NCBI GenBank assembly: GCA_002189035.1
Contig: CM007992.1
Location: 2,542,001 to 2,606,000 of the forward strand
Reading direction: 5' to 3'
Origin: Utricularia gibba
Lineage: Eukaryota > Streptophyta > Magnoliopsida > Lamiales > Lentibulariaceae
Length of the DNA stretch: 64,000 bases
Positions within the stretch are counted from its first letter, which is position 1. Every line of letters starts with the position of its first letter. Below the pieces are notes generated by a model. The model was not told the DNA's origin and did not search any database. It worked only from the letters and a program-made list of their open reading frames with translations. Shown here piece after piece: positions 39,831 through 51,705 of this stretch. The position numbers and the translations under genes are program-made.

Positions 39831-42540
39831 TTAACTTACATAAACTGTGAAAATAACAAGAGATAAACTAAATTTGATACTAGAAGACGCCTTGTAATTC
39901 ATCTTACTAATTGAGTCACATATTGCATCACATAGAGCATTTATATATCTATCTTGAGTTGATGACTTAAAAGTTTCTAATGTTGGTAGAGGTGTTTGAG
40001 AATTATATGATGGAGTCCAATTATTAGCTTCAAAACATAAGAAATCCAGATTATTTGTATCAACTTTCTTGATAAAATTATAAATTGTCATAGTTGCTAG
40101 TATGATAAACACTTGATATTGTCATGAAAATGCCTAAGGAAGTTTGTTAAATATATCGAATTTTACTTTCTCTACATCAAAACATCGTTCAATAATATCT
40201 TTGTAGTTATGCATCTTTGTAGGATTTTTAACCTGTGAATTAATATGAAACTCTTTCAAATGATACCTTTGACTTTTACATAGTATCAAAAAAATACAGT
40301 ATTCATATACCCTAAATTAGCAAGGTAATACTTACTAGTGGTGGTAATGAAAAATTATTATCAGATGAGTGCATAACCCATGATAATGTTGAACAATCAT
40401 GCATTAGTCCTTCAAATCCTAAAACTATAAAGATGAAAAGTATATTGAAGTCATATACTATCAAAAAAAAAGGAAATTTATCTTCCTTTCTAATTCTTGC
40501 AAGACTGTGAATATCATCAATGATACCATCCCCATCTTGAAAATGAGGTCAAAATCGAGAATTATTTCTAATTTTTACAGATAGAGTCAATGTATCACTC
40601 ATTAAGACTACAAATTCAGAAGTCATATTTGCACAAGTATCAAGTACTACATAAAAACTTTGACTTACGGTACATTCAAAACAATGGAACAATTTTTGAA
40701 GCAAACGATTACTAAATTTCAAACTCATTGCTAAGAGAAATATCACTACTTGTTCCTCAAGAGAAACTATGTGTATAGCTATTAGACCATCGCATTCATA
40801 TATAACACTATATTGTTGGGTTTCACGTAGACATCATATGTCTCAAAAGCAGCGAAATTTTAAAAAATTTGAGAAACCCCCAACGCAGATCTTGGAATAC
40901 GGTATGCATCAGACATAGAGATGTTCAAAGTACCTTTCAGATGACTCAGTTATTCACCAACCGCCAATAGCAAACAGCCTCTATGGTATCCACACGTGGA
41001 GCACTTCATCGATAACCTTCTCAAGGCTCTTGAGTGCTGCTCGAATTTCTCAGGTGCTAGTAGAGAAAAACGCCTCCTTGTGGATCAGTCTCAGAGAGCA
41101 CGAAGACCTTGGAACAGATCTCAAGATCTAAATCTTTTTTATAGATATATTGTGACATATCAAATCATATCTATATGAGATCTTTTATTTTGAATTTAAT
41201 CAATATTAATGTCAAAATAATTCTCTATTTAATTTATCCACTTTACCAATTACATCTTATGTAATTGTTTCATTTTATTTTATATCGATGAGTGACTCCA
41301 CTATTGTGTGTGACCCTATAGGCTTCCTCAATCAAGGCTGTAATAATGGATTTATTAATTAACTCTTAATTAATCAAATCCATCATTATCGATCATGAGT
41401 GATATCTACCAACATATCATGATCCCCAAGATTAAAGAATAATCAGGTGAACTGATTGAGCCTTTTCATGACCAGCCACCATGCAATGAACAGCTTTCAT
41501 CATACTTATATCTCATTCAATACCAGAACATGGGTGTGTGTCTTTCTGATGTATCGAACTTATAATTGCATTCAAGCACTAACACTCAATGACCTACTCA
41601 AACAATTCGAGTGTCATTACCTTGGGCCCAGGACTTATTGTTAGGCTTTGATGCAATTACTTGAGATATGATCTCATTGCTAACATGAGTGATGAATCCT
41701 TTATTGATCAATCAACTATCTCCAACATTAAGGAGTCACATCCCTACTCATCCATACTAGGCAAGCCATGGTTAGGCTCCCATTAGTAATGAGCGAAAAT
41801 GTGAGCTTAAGATCAAGATAACTTTGTTGACCTTAAGTCTAAGCTTACTTGCACGGCTGTCATATTCGAGATCTTGCTACTGACACTTGGTTAGCTTCCC
41901 ATAGTAGCATCTCGAAGATGAGTCATCCAATGAATCGATTCTCTAATCGACACCTACACATAGGTTCTAGTAATCTCATTACATCAATTGTGAGAACCAT
42001 TGTCTAAACTGTTTAGGGAACTCAATATGTGCCAGCTTATCCGTATTTGTGATATCCTTATTTCACAAATACTCCTAACTAGGGAGATTTAACTTGATCA
42101 TGACTGCTTGAAGAATCTCACATTATGATCTCATTATAATTTCTATAGCACATAGATCAAGTAGAAGATTTTATCAATGATATAAATTTGATCACAATTC
42201 AAAGTAAATATCAAAAGATAAGATTTTCCAATGAGTTGATTGTCTCTAGAACACATACACTAATATATAACCTATGAAATGTTTCTCGTTCCATCCGAAG
42301 TAGTTGATATGAGCAAATCGAGTGATCTAATATACCCTTTAACCATGCAATTCTAAATAGTTCTCTATCTAAACAAGGCATTCTTACAAAAGTATATTGG
42401 TAAAATTCAAGAATGAATTGTGCAAGTGTCGCTATAACATGGACTATTTTAGAATTTGAAGTATTACCTTCATCTTTAGAATTATCGGTATGAAAAAGAG
42501 TTGCTAGAAGAATACATGGTTGTGTAGTGCTTGAGAATGA
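39831..42540 (-). pseudogene. Second PIF/Harbinger transposase relic, split by a solo LTR
   Basis: Minus-strand pieces lie on both sides of the solo LTR at 40814-42265. Upstream (42540-42266) the reading includes DHSICSYQLLRMERETFHRL, the family's N-terminal helix region. Downstream, 40800-40640 continues YECDGLIAIHIVSLEEQVVI, then FLLAMSLKFSNRLLQKLF and TVSQSFYVVL. This is the conserved block with V(S)xEEQVAxFL. Further on, near 40440-40380, comes GFEGLMHDCSTLS (the WEGSAHDSRVL region). Toward 40260-40150 comes YHLKEFH then IIERCF, and 40112-39831 holds the C-terminal part ILATMTIYNFIKKVD. Many stops and frame shifts show it is dead. Terminal repeats of this element were not found. Confidence 0.82.
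40814..42265. mobile_element. Solo LTR, family C copy 2
   Basis: A 1452-bp copy of 8658-10111, starting TGTTGGGTTT and ending CACTAATA, where copy 1 has CACTAACA. The flanks TATAT (40809-40813) and TATAA (42266-42270) agree at four of five bases. It interrupts the second Harbinger transposase relic: the coding similarity resumes on the other side. The two copies look about 95 percent identical by eye, with no internal domains. Confidence 0.9.
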
Positions 42541-42723
42541 TGCACAACACTAATTTTATAGATATAAAATATGGAATTTTTGTAAGAAATCACATTAAAT
42601 AGTTGTAGAAAAGCACATGCAATTGTCATAGAAAAACAAATATAATATTAAAGCACATGAAATTGATATTGAAAACTATATAGAATTGTTGCAAAAAAAA
42701 CAAATTCTATCAGATATCCACAT

Positions 42724-42754
42724 GAAATAGTACGATTTTAAATCGTACTATTTC
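42724..42754. repeat. Perfect 15-bp inverted repeat with 1-bp spacer
   Basis: Arm GAAATAGTACGATTT (42724-42738), spacer T, then its exact reverse complement (42740-42754). It lies about 180 bp beyond the N-terminal end of the second Harbinger transposase relic. Confidence 0.85.
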
Positions 42755-43925
42755 AAGAAAATGAATGCCATAATGGAATTATTTTTAGATCATGCAGAAG
42801 AGTATCTAGGACTTGACGCTTTATCCCCATAAAACTTATGTTCAAAAAAAGTATTTGATCAAACTCGAACAACACCAACAAATGATACTTATGGATTGCT
42901 GGTTGCTTTTTGGAAAAGTGCTTAAGAGAGCAACCTCTTGTCAACCTCACTCAACCTAGGTGAGAGGTTTGTCATGATTCTCTCATCATTAACCCTTGTT
43001 CAATACACAACTATATCATCTCCTCATGTATGTGTGAGATGATGCTTATGTGAAAATTGCAAAAACATCTCAAATTTCAATCATTATAAAGAATTTATCC
43101 TTCTAAGTTTTGAAATTGTCAAAAAGACACCTTGAAGTTGTCAAAACCATTCACGGTAAAACCAAACAATTTTGTCAAATTTTTTGGCCATGAACCCGTT
43201 CATGTAAAACAAATTAGGGCTTTAGAATTTGCATCTAGGGCTTTTATTTCTCATTTTCGTTACTGAAGATCGATTGAATACGAAGGCGTATGGAAGAGGG
43301 AGGCATGCCATTTTGGTGACAAGTGGCAGATTTCTATTCTTAAGGAGTTCTCAAACAAGGGTAAGTCACGTTCGACAATAACCTGCCAAGTGAAACAACA
43401 CATTTGTTGTTCAGGGATCGATGAGGTGTTGAAGCCAATTTTCTGGTCATATTTTTTGTCTCAATTTATAAAAATGATTCTATTTGTGTAGAGTTAAACG
43501 GAAGCTAATTTAAACACAATCCGATAATCGATCTTTATTCATTGCAACTCTTGGTTAGCACCATATCATCACTATTAATGCTCTTTTAGTTTAATCCTCA
43601 TTGTTGTTGAAATTAGATAAGTGTAAGTGACTTTTTTTTCATTCAATGTCCATAATGAAATAAAGTCACTATGAGATTCTCAAATTTTTTTCGTTGCAAT
43701 ACATGGGGTTGGTTTATTATTATTTGCTTTGCTTGATTTAGTTTGGTTCAATGTAATTTTTTTCATTAGTTTGAGGTTAGTGTTGTTAAAAATTGAGAAG
43801 TTATATGTTTATGTTTTGTTAGTTTGAGGTTGGTGTTGTTGAATTTAATCTTCTGTTTGATGTTAAATTTGTGACTTTTTTGAGCTTAGTTTACATTTTT
43901 TTGGTTCTCCCTTGTAGTTTGAGAT
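42755..43925. other. Spacer between Harbinger and MULE relics
   Basis: No gene recognised. It may contain the missing terminal parts of either DNA transposon. Confidence 0.4.
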
Positions 43926-45230
43926 GATGCCATCAAATTGATAAGGAGTTGGTTTTCAGAGGGATAACTTCTATGAGATATTGAAAGGTGTATCAGAGAA
44001 TAACAAGGATTTGGATTCAGAGATGGACTATGATAATAGCAGTGATGGTAATGTTATCGAATCAAATCAAGTGAACTTGGATTCTGTTGAAGACACCCAT
44101 GAAGTGGAGGACAAAAAGGGTTCCAATGATGTTGATGATGAAAGGTACTTCATATTCAACAATGAGTTGGGTTGGGATTCCCAAAAAGTGAACTATTTTT
44201 CTTATGGATATCTTACCTAATAGATGTACAGAGTGATTTTTTAATTTATTTGTAGGTTGGAATTGACTTTTAGAGACAAACAAAATACTAAAGAGTCTCT
44301 CACAACTTTTTGCATTCTAAATGAAATTGATTTTTTAATTTGAAAAGAAAGAGCGAGATCGGCTATGATCATGTTATCAAACTACCTAGCAAGGTATGCG
44401 ACTGGTATATTCACATGATTCAAAATATAAACGATTTGGGATGGAGGGTAAAAGGGTACAATTCTCAGCACAATGGTTGAGTTTGGGCATCCAAAAACTC
44501 TACGGTTACAACGAGTTGGCTTGATCATAGGTACTCTCCTTATTCATACAGAGAGTTAAATTATGTATTTGACTCTTAATTTGTTTTGGTGATAGGTATG
44601 TGAGAACATTTTGTGTGTGACCCTCAAATGAAGTTGTAGAATTCAGGTGTCGAGTAAGTATTGAATTGAATATTGATGTTTCAAAACACAATGTTTTCAT
44701 ATTAGGGAGTTTGCCCTTGTAAAAATAGACGATAGTGTGAGTGCTAATTTTAGTAGAATATATAGTTACATTTTATAGATGGAGAAAAGTTGCTTGGGGT
44801 CAACAATCAAGCTAGAGGTTTCCAAAATAAAAAAAGGGCAAACCACTTTAGGAGTATATATATTTGTTTGACCCCATGTAAGGTTGGATAGACAGCTTAT
44901 TGACTCATGTTGAGCATTGATGATACACATATTAAAGCATCATTTCATGGGTAGGTTCATAGTTTTTATTTTACAGATGCTAGTATTTTATTTTAATGAT
45001 TGTTTGCTTGCCACTAGGTGTTGGTTGACATTGGTTTGGATCCCATCAATGGTGTCTATCCACTTGCATATGGTATTGTCGAATCTGAATCCATGGAGAG
45101 TTGGTCATGGTTTTTAAATTTGAAGACAATAATGTGTGATAGAGGTATATGATTAATCCCAACATTGATAGTTGCATTGCCCCATGCACAAGTTAATCTT
45201 TCATTTTGTTTATTTTTCATTAAAAAGTAG
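43926..45230 (+). pseudogene. Mutator-like (MULE) transposase relic
   Basis: Plus-strand frames show the MuDR-type order. An acidic N-terminal region (43981-44220) precedes LELTFRDKQ (about 44255). CDWYIHMIQ-like sequence and VKGYNSQHN (about 44450) lead to WASKNSTVTTSWLDHRY (about 44485-44535). This matches the zinc-binding region before the MULE core. Then DDTHIKASFHG (about 44918-44950), interrupted by sequence ending in AG, joins VLVDIGLDPINGVYPLAYG then IVESESMESWSWFL (about 45020-45115). That is the classic MULE transposase core, with the first aspartate in the DDTHIKA position. Frames shift and stop several times. The 3' part is lost where the family B LTR begins near 45.4 kb. Confidence 0.8.
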
Positions 45231-45444
45231 TGTTTCAGGAGGTCATTATGTTATTCATTGTGGTTGACATATTCTGTCAAATTTGAAGACAAGTGGATGC
45301 TTCTCGGAAGCGTTCCATGCATGTGTTTGCGTAGCATTCCGATCTTCCACTATAACGGACTTCCACAAAAACACGGAAAAGCTGTGTGTTTAAGTTAATT
45401 TTTATGTTTATGTGTGTTTAAGTTAATTTTGTGTGTTTATGTTA

Positions 45445-46677
45445 AAAAGTGGACTAAATCCTTTGATTTAGTCCACAACCTTTGTTACTAATGTTTCAGT
45501 AAGTTCAGCAGGGAGATCAGCAGTAAAATCAGACTTGCAAACGCGTGGAAAAAGTGAAAAAGGCACAATATTCGGAGAAGGACAAAGAGCACTATTTTTC
45601 CACCACCTACAGTCTGCAAGTTCAGGTCGGGAACAGTGTTGGCGGTCAGGAACAATGCAATGGAGTGAGGGAGAGGAGATATTTCATTTCGAAAAGGGAG
45701 AGAGCGGGAACAAGAGCGAACAACGAGGGCACGCAAGGGGGGTTCTTCCCCAAGGTGAAAAACACCAACCAGAAGAGGGGAAGAAGACCTTCATTGTCAA
45801 GAGCAGCACCAAAGCCCAGTCCAGCGCTATTGTTGTGTGCCATGAACAGTAGCAACCGAGCAAAAGAACAATCTTTATTTCCTTTCTGTTTTCTGAACGT
45901 TTCGAGTTTCTGTACTTGACTTGCTTACAATGTTTTTGTCATTTTCGCCATATTATCTGAATGAAATCATGTTTTATTTTCCAAGTATGAGTGGCTAAAG
46001 TGTCAGGGATACCTTAGGGTGAAGTATGGTGGTGTGTGCTTAGGATTAATAATGAAATTTATGTTTGTTCCTTAGCTCTTGTTTCTATCAAACTATGAGT
46101 AGACCTTAGGAGGGGAATAAGTAGCTTCACAACTTAGATGCTTGATTTAGAGGTATACCAGCAAATCAAGACGGGAGCAGTAGGTGTTAGTTTGGGGTAG
46201 AACCAATAGAACCGGGTAGACCTAATTGCAATGTTGGTTATGATATTTGGGATTAGCTTAGCCGATAGACTAGTAGAACCTTGGTAGACATGGTTTATTT
46301 GAAGTTGTGAGTGTAGGAACATGGTAAATTAAATTATGCACCTTAGCATAGCACCACCTGAAGATCCTTAAGGCATCTTCGTGTGATTCTGAGTTAGAAC
46401 CAGTACCTGTTACCTTAGCGTTAAGACCTGATATTGTTTACTGATCTTGTTTACCAAACTTGTTTACCACTGTTGGTCCGAGCTTAGACTAAGACTTACT
46501 GTCTTCCGAATTGTGCATTTACTAAAACACTTAGCAAGCACAAGCTCTACGTAATCGACCCCGACATCCACAATACAAGTTTTCTAAATTTGTATATTAT
46601 GTAGATTAGGGACTATAAATTTATTTGATACGGATTTCTATTTTTATTGCAACAATATTAAGAATTTCCGTTTATCA
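45445..46677. mobile_element. LTR, family B copy 2 (5' end not resolved)
   Basis: Aligns with 14690-15915 from CTAAATCCTTTGATTTAG at its start to the end CGTTTATCA. Shared inner marks include the GGGTAGACCTA segment and AATCGACCCCGA near the 3' end. The first about 130 bp of copy 1 have no clear match here, so the left boundary may be earlier or truncated, and no duplication was confirmed. Frames inside (45535-45919) are not conserved between copies and are not called genes. Confidence 0.75.
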
Positions 46678-46761
46678 AAGGGATCAGAGTCTTCAACCTT
46701 TTGAAGACTATGATCGGGAGTACATGTTTGTACCCATTGTTACATCATAAGTACTTGCACG

Positions 46762-46966
46762 TGATAAAAACAGCGGAATTGATTCTGCACAGAAGGTAAA
46801 GGGGAGAGGTAGAGAATCTGAGAGGAAAAACAATCGTGTTTCTTGCGACAAGTCTAGAATGTACAAAACGAAGAGTATTTATATGAAAGCTAAAGACAAC
46901 GGATGAAAGACACAAGATGGAAGGCCCAATACGCAGCTAAAGGTAGTCAACGATTACTCCTTAATA
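46762..46966 (-). repeat. Copia 3' LTR
   Basis: Plus-strand reading begins TGATAAAAACAG and ends CTTAATA. It is nearly identical to 51503-51705. On the minus strand it starts TATTAAGG, so the usual TG start is altered in both LTRs. Confidence 0.92.
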
Positions 46967-46974
46967 CCCCTTCT
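46967..46974 (-). other. Copia polypurine tract
   Basis: Minus-strand AGAAGGGG directly before the 3' LTR, the usual place for plus-strand priming. Confidence 0.75.
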
Positions 46975-46989
46975 AGTCGGACGTCAGGA

Positions 46990-48464
46990 GAGACATCACA
47001 AAGTCCGAGCTTGGCAAGGAAACGCATGAACATGGGGATCCCCAAGGCCTTCGTAAAGATGTCGGCGAGCTAGGAGCCAGAGCTAACAAACCGATAGACT
47101 AGAAAACCAGACTTCTGCTGATCCCGAACAACATGACAATCGATCTCAATGTGCTTCGTTCACTCATGGAACACAGAATTGGAAGTGATGTGAATAGCGG
47201 CCTGATTGTCACACCATAACGAGACCGGTAAAGTAAGAGGAACGCAAAAGACCTGCAAGAGGGAGTGAAGCCATTGCAATTCAATGGTGGTAAGGGCCAT
47301 GCTACGGTATTCAGCCTCAGCGGAAGACCCGGTGACAGCAGACTATTTCTTAGCCTTCTAGGAGATCAAACAAGGGCCCAAGAATATGCAAAACCCAGAA
47401 ATAGAGCGCCGAGTGGTCACACAAGCACCCCAATCAGCATAACAGTATGCCTCGAGAGTCAGCGGAGCATCAATGGGATAAAAAGAGCCCTCGACTAGCC
47501 GTGCCCTTGAGCTAGCGAACCACATGCCGAGCAATCTCCCATTGTTTAGACATAAGATGTTGTAGAAATTGACTCAATTGCTGGGAAGCGAAAGCAATAT
47601 CAAGACGAGTGAATCCCAAGTAAAGGAGGCGACCCACTAATTTCCGGAAACCCGTCTCATCCAAGAGCTCACCATTGCCAAGAACGCCAAAATCACAGTT
47701 TTGAGGCAGCAGGGTTAAGGCGGCATTAGCATGCACCATATCCAAATCCTCAAGGATATCCATCACATACTTGTGTTGAGAGAGTAAATAGCCACTAGGA
47801 GTACGATGAAGCTCTAAGCCTAAAAAGAAAGTAGCGTCCCCCAAGTCTTTAATGGTAAAAAGATCATGAAGATAGCGTTTAATACGTAAGAGGATGTTCA
47901 AGACAGGACCACCAATTAAGATATCATCAACATAGATGATAAGGAAGGCGAGAGTATCGAATTCCTGAAACACAAAAAGCAATTATCAGCATGGGCCTGC
48001 ACAAAGCCAAACTTAACCAAGGCATTCGTCAATTCAACATTCCACTGACGAGACGCCTGTTTGAGACCATAAAAGGAACGTTGCAACAAGCAAACATCAG
48101 TGGGCTTTGTTGCATTATAACCTTCCGGAGAAGTCATATAAATCTGCTCATTCAAGTGTCCATGTAAGAAGGCATTATTAATTTCTAACTGATGAATAAA
48201 CCATGATCGAGAAGCGGCAATAGCAAGAAAACAACGAATAGTCACCATCTTGGCCATGGGTGAAAAATAATCATAATAATCCCCCCCCCCCTCAACATGA
48301 TTATAACCCTTAGCAACCAAGCGTGCCTTGTATCTCCCCACGGTACCATCTTGATTGAATTTGATCCAATACACCCATTTGCAACCAATTGGTGTGCAAT
48401 CTGGAGGTTTAGGGATCAATCTCCAAGTGTTATTCTTCTCAAGAGCCATAAGTTCCTCCCCCAT
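46990..48464 (-). pseudogene. Copia reverse transcriptase and RNase H
   Basis: Frame 48464-47916 holds the RT start (ALEKNNTWRLIPKP, KWVYWIKFNQDGTVGRYKAR, FYGLKQASRQWN). Frame 47982-47512 continues with the catalytic IIYVDDILIGG and the LFTIKDLGDATFFLGLEL block. The two overlap, showing a single frameshift near 47.95 kb. A 10-C run at 48282-48291 lies in the first frame. Downstream, to 46990, are RNase H marks ADWGACVTTRRSISG, SSAEAEYRSMA and LWCDNQAAIHI, with an in-frame stop near 47.35 kb. Confidence 0.92.
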
Positions 48465-48469
48465 GGCCT

Positions 48470-49717
48470 TCTCCCAACACTGAATGACCCGAGCTTGAGC
48501 ATAATTACGGGGTTCATGAGTTGCAGATTAAAGAGCCACAACATGAATATGAGGTTTGGGAAAGGTAGTGACAGAGTTGGATTGAGGGCTGAGGGTAGTA
48601 TAATCTGTCAGCCAAAGAGGAGGTCGTGTAATGCGGTCACTCTGACGGAGTAAAGGGGAAATGATGCTGTTCGGAGGGTGAATTGGAGAAGCAGACGAGG
48701 AAGAGCGTGGGGGGACAGAATCATAAATAGCAGGGATAGGAGAAGCAGGTGGCACAACCATAGGAGTGGAAGAAAGTGGTGAGATAGTTTCCATATGGGA
48801 GTCCAAAGGAGAGGTAGAAGGGTTGGGGAAGTGACACACATCCGAGATCACCTGAGGGTCCAAAAGAAGGGGGAGAACAAGCGTCAAAGTATCGAAATCA
48901 CGAGTGGGGCTGGATTTAAAAGGAAACAAACTCTCATAAAACTTGAAATCACGGGACAAGAAAATTCTCCGGTGGTGAGATTGAGTAGCTTAATCCCCTT
49001 CTGATTCGGAGGATAACCCAAAAAGACACACTTAGAGGCTCTAGGGGAAAATTTATCCCTAGAAGATAAATTCGCAGCGAAACACAAGCATCCAAAAACA
49101 CGGAGACGATTGAAATCTAGTGGGGAATGAAGTAATTTTTCGATAGGAGTTTTCCACTCCAAGACCTGTGACGGCAACCTATTTATAATATAAGTAGTTG
49201 TAAGAATGCTATCCCCCCAAAATTTTTCTGGAAGCCCTGACTGCAGGATTAGGGCTCTAGCTACTTCTAACAGATGCCTATGTTTACGTTCAACCATGCC
49301 ATTCTGTTGTGGGGTATGGGAACAAGAAGTTTGAGGCTGGATACCCAAGGACAAGGCCCATGCAAGCAAATCATGACCAACGAAATCCCCCCATTATCAG
49401 AACGAAGGATCTCAACAGGGTGGTTGAACTGTTTTTCAACCATAGGAAGGAAAGTTCGTAAAGCTGGGAAAGCATGAGCCTTAGAAGATAAAACAAAAGT
49501 CCAAGTTGCCCTAGTGTAATCATCAACTAAGGTTAAAAAGAAGCGATGGCCATTGTAGGTGGGTGTTTTGTATGATCCTCAAAGATCGCAGTGAACTAGA
49601 GAGAAAGGTTGAGTAGTTTTGTGAATGCGCAAGGGAAAAGGTATTCTATGAAACTTAGTAAATTCGCAAATGTCACAGGGTGAATCTATGGCTTTGTAAG
49701 GAAAAGGGAGATGAGAA
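48470..49717 (-). pseudogene. Copia integrase
   Basis: The minus strand from about 49.6 kb reads FFLTLVDDYTRATWTF, then [10 protein letters not shown] with the second catalytic Asp, in one frame. After a frame change comes [20 protein letters not shown] with the catalytic Glu (frame 49369-48884). The region reaching 48528 is the variable proline/serine-rich linker before the RT. At least two frame changes are present. Confidence 0.9.
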
Positions 49718-50473
49718 CTAGTGGTGGTAGAAATATGCCCTCAAATGAAGGTGCCAAAGGGAGGAGGCAATGTCAGTAGAGTTACAATAGGAAAAACAAG
49801 TAGTTTTATTAAGCATCAAATCGCAATGAAGAAATAAAGTGTCACAGTCACCAGGGGATAAAGTTTTCGAAACAGCTCTATTGTATACATCTAAGACAGT
49901 GGGATGAAAAGACTTCACATCTAGGATATAGAGATCTCGCTTCTTTCTTCCAACTCCTATGACTAGATTAGTTTGAAGGTCTTGAATAAGGCAGCAAGAA
50001 CCATGAAAAGTCAAATGAAACTTGGACTCGGTCAATTTTCCTACTGAAAGCAGGTTATATTTGAATGATGGCACTAACAAGACTGAAGGGAGTGATAATG
50101 ACTCGGCAAGTGTCACAGTACCACTATGTGTGATAGGTTTGGGAGACCCGTCAAGTAGGAAGACAAAGCTAGGAAACGAGATAGGTGCCAAGGAATCAAA
50201 AAGATTGGCAGAATTGCACATATGCGCTGTGGCCCCTGTATCTATTACCCACTCCCAAGGAGAAAGACACTCAATATATTTAGCATGAGTGCTGGAAGTA
50301 AGGCATGTAACAGCAACATGATGCATATCAAACGGATGCGAAAAAAGAGAGAGAGCATGTGAATCGTTACCCATGTGTTCCTCAAGATCAACCAAGTTGG
50401 CTTTAGTCTTATCCGCTTGTGAGAAACCCAGGGCCTTTGCAATTTCTTGTTTAATAAGAGCTGCTAGATCCAC
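49718..50473 (-). pseudogene. Copia aspartic protease and pre-integrase region
   Basis: Open frame with the copia protease active site WVIDTGATAHMC, followed by FVFLLDGSPKPI and VPSFKYNLLSVGKLTES. The frame ends in SSLWHLHLRAY, a damaged form of the LWHLRLGH gag-pre-integrase motif. It is separated from Gag by a frame break at about 50.5 kb. Confidence 0.9.
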
Positions 50474-50543
50474 TCCATGTCCAGCTATGTGGCTTTCCCA
50501 TCAACACGGTTGGCAGGGTTGCTAATAGCAAGGTGTGCTTTGT

Positions 50544-51480
50544 TTATAGAGAGTCGTCCAGTAGATTTTTTTTTATTTCCAAAAACCAATCTGGTAATTC
50601 TGAATCAAGAAGACCTTTGAAACAACTCTCCTTTAGATGACCTTTCTTCTTGCAATTTCTGCAATATCTTTTCTTCCTATCAGTGATGTTGACAACATTG
50701 GTCTCGTGGGCTATAGCAATATGTTCTGAATGTCCTTTACTCATTAGTGCTGAGTGATTGACATCAATATCTAGATTTCTCACATTAGGCTCCAGGTTTA
50801 GTATAATGGAGAACGCTGACTCCAGAGAGGGTGGGGGCTGTGTTGCTAAAACCAGATTTCTAGCAACTGTGTGGCCTTCATTCAATACCAACAGGAATTG
50901 TTTAAGTCTGATAATTTCCAATCCACCATTTACATCTTGTTCTCCATGACAGTGATTGCACTTGGAAATAGGCATCAAAGATTCTATTTCATTCCACAGG
51001 CTTTTTACTTTTAGATAGTAGTTGGTGGCACTCAGAACTCCTTGGCTTAGGGTAAACAACTCCTTGAATAAGTAAAAAAGAGTAGAGGTACTCCTTTTTC
51101 CAAAATGTTCTTCCAAAGAAAGCCACAATTCATATGCAATACGTGACTTATTGAAATTCCTGGCAAGATCTATAGGCATGCAGTTCAATATCCAATGTTA
51201 TCAGATTTTCGCCATATTTTGTAGTCCAAAGAATCAACATCAGGCATTTTTGCTTCTCTCGTAATAAACTCTAATTTCTCTTTACATTCCAATGCTAATC
51301 GCATAGATCTGCTCCAATCATTGAAGTTGTGTGGAGTTAGAAGATAGGTTACCAACGTTGCGCCAAGTCCGTCAATGAAGAACCGTGTAAAATCTGATTC
51401 TCAAATTCTCCAGCAGAAGGCATTCTGCTAGAGAAACCGGTATCGATTCTGGAATTCGAATTTGTATTGCCTCTTCTTGT
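50544..51480 (-). pseudogene. Copia Gag
   Basis: The main open frame 51188-50544 encodes a UBN2-type copia Gag core (ARNFNKSRIAYELWLSLEEH, LKVKSLWNEIESL). A zinc knuckle YCRNCKKKGHLKESC (CX2CX4HX4C) follows near its end. The N-terminal part (51480-51190) continues in another frame, so the gene is broken. Gag forms the particle that packages the element's RNA. Confidence 0.88.
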
Positions 51481-51490
51481 CATCGTTGTC

Positions 51491-51502
51491 GCTCTGATAC
51501 CA
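51491..51502 (-). other. Copia primer-binding site, tRNA-iMet
   Basis: Minus-strand TGGTATCAGAGC, exactly the standard plant site, immediately inside the 5' LTR. Confidence 0.95.
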
Positions 51503-51705
51503 TGATAAAAACAGTAGAATTGATTTTGCACATAAGGTAAAGGAAAGAGGAAGAGAATCTGAGAGGAAAAACTCGTGTTTCTTGCGACAAGTCTAGAATG
51601 TACAAAACGAAGAGTATTTATATGAAAGCTAAAGACAACGGATGAAAGATCCAAGGTGGAAGGCCCAGTACGCAGCCAAAGGTAGTCAACGATTACTCCT
51701 TAATA
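51503..51705 (-). repeat. Copia 5' LTR
   Basis: Near-identical partner of 46762-46966. The primer-binding site abuts it directly on the inner side. Confidence 0.92.

Larger units (their letters stand above)
46762..51705 (-). mobile_element. Ty1/copia LTR retrotransposon
   Basis: A 4.9-kb minus-strand element with 205- and 203-bp LTRs. It is flanked by GCACG (46757-46761) and GCACA (51706-51710), a duplication matching at four of five bases. The order is 5' LTR, perfect tRNA-iMet primer site, gag with CCHC knuckle, protease, integrase, RT, RNase H, purine tract and 3' LTR; integrase before RT defines Ty1/copia. The LTRs differ at roughly ten positions by eye, so this is among the younger insertions here. 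A few frameshifts and stops interrupt the single gag-pol frame expected of an active element. It lies within a Ulp1-like relic that reads on plus. Confidence 0.95.

Noticed and set aside
38880-43970. Terminal inverted repeats for the second Harbinger relic
   Set aside because: Searched by eye for GGGG..TTTGGTA-like ends around the relic; nothing convincing was found.
45535-45919. Two plus-strand frames of 105 and 124 residues
   Set aside because: They lie inside a family B LTR and are not conserved in the other copy.
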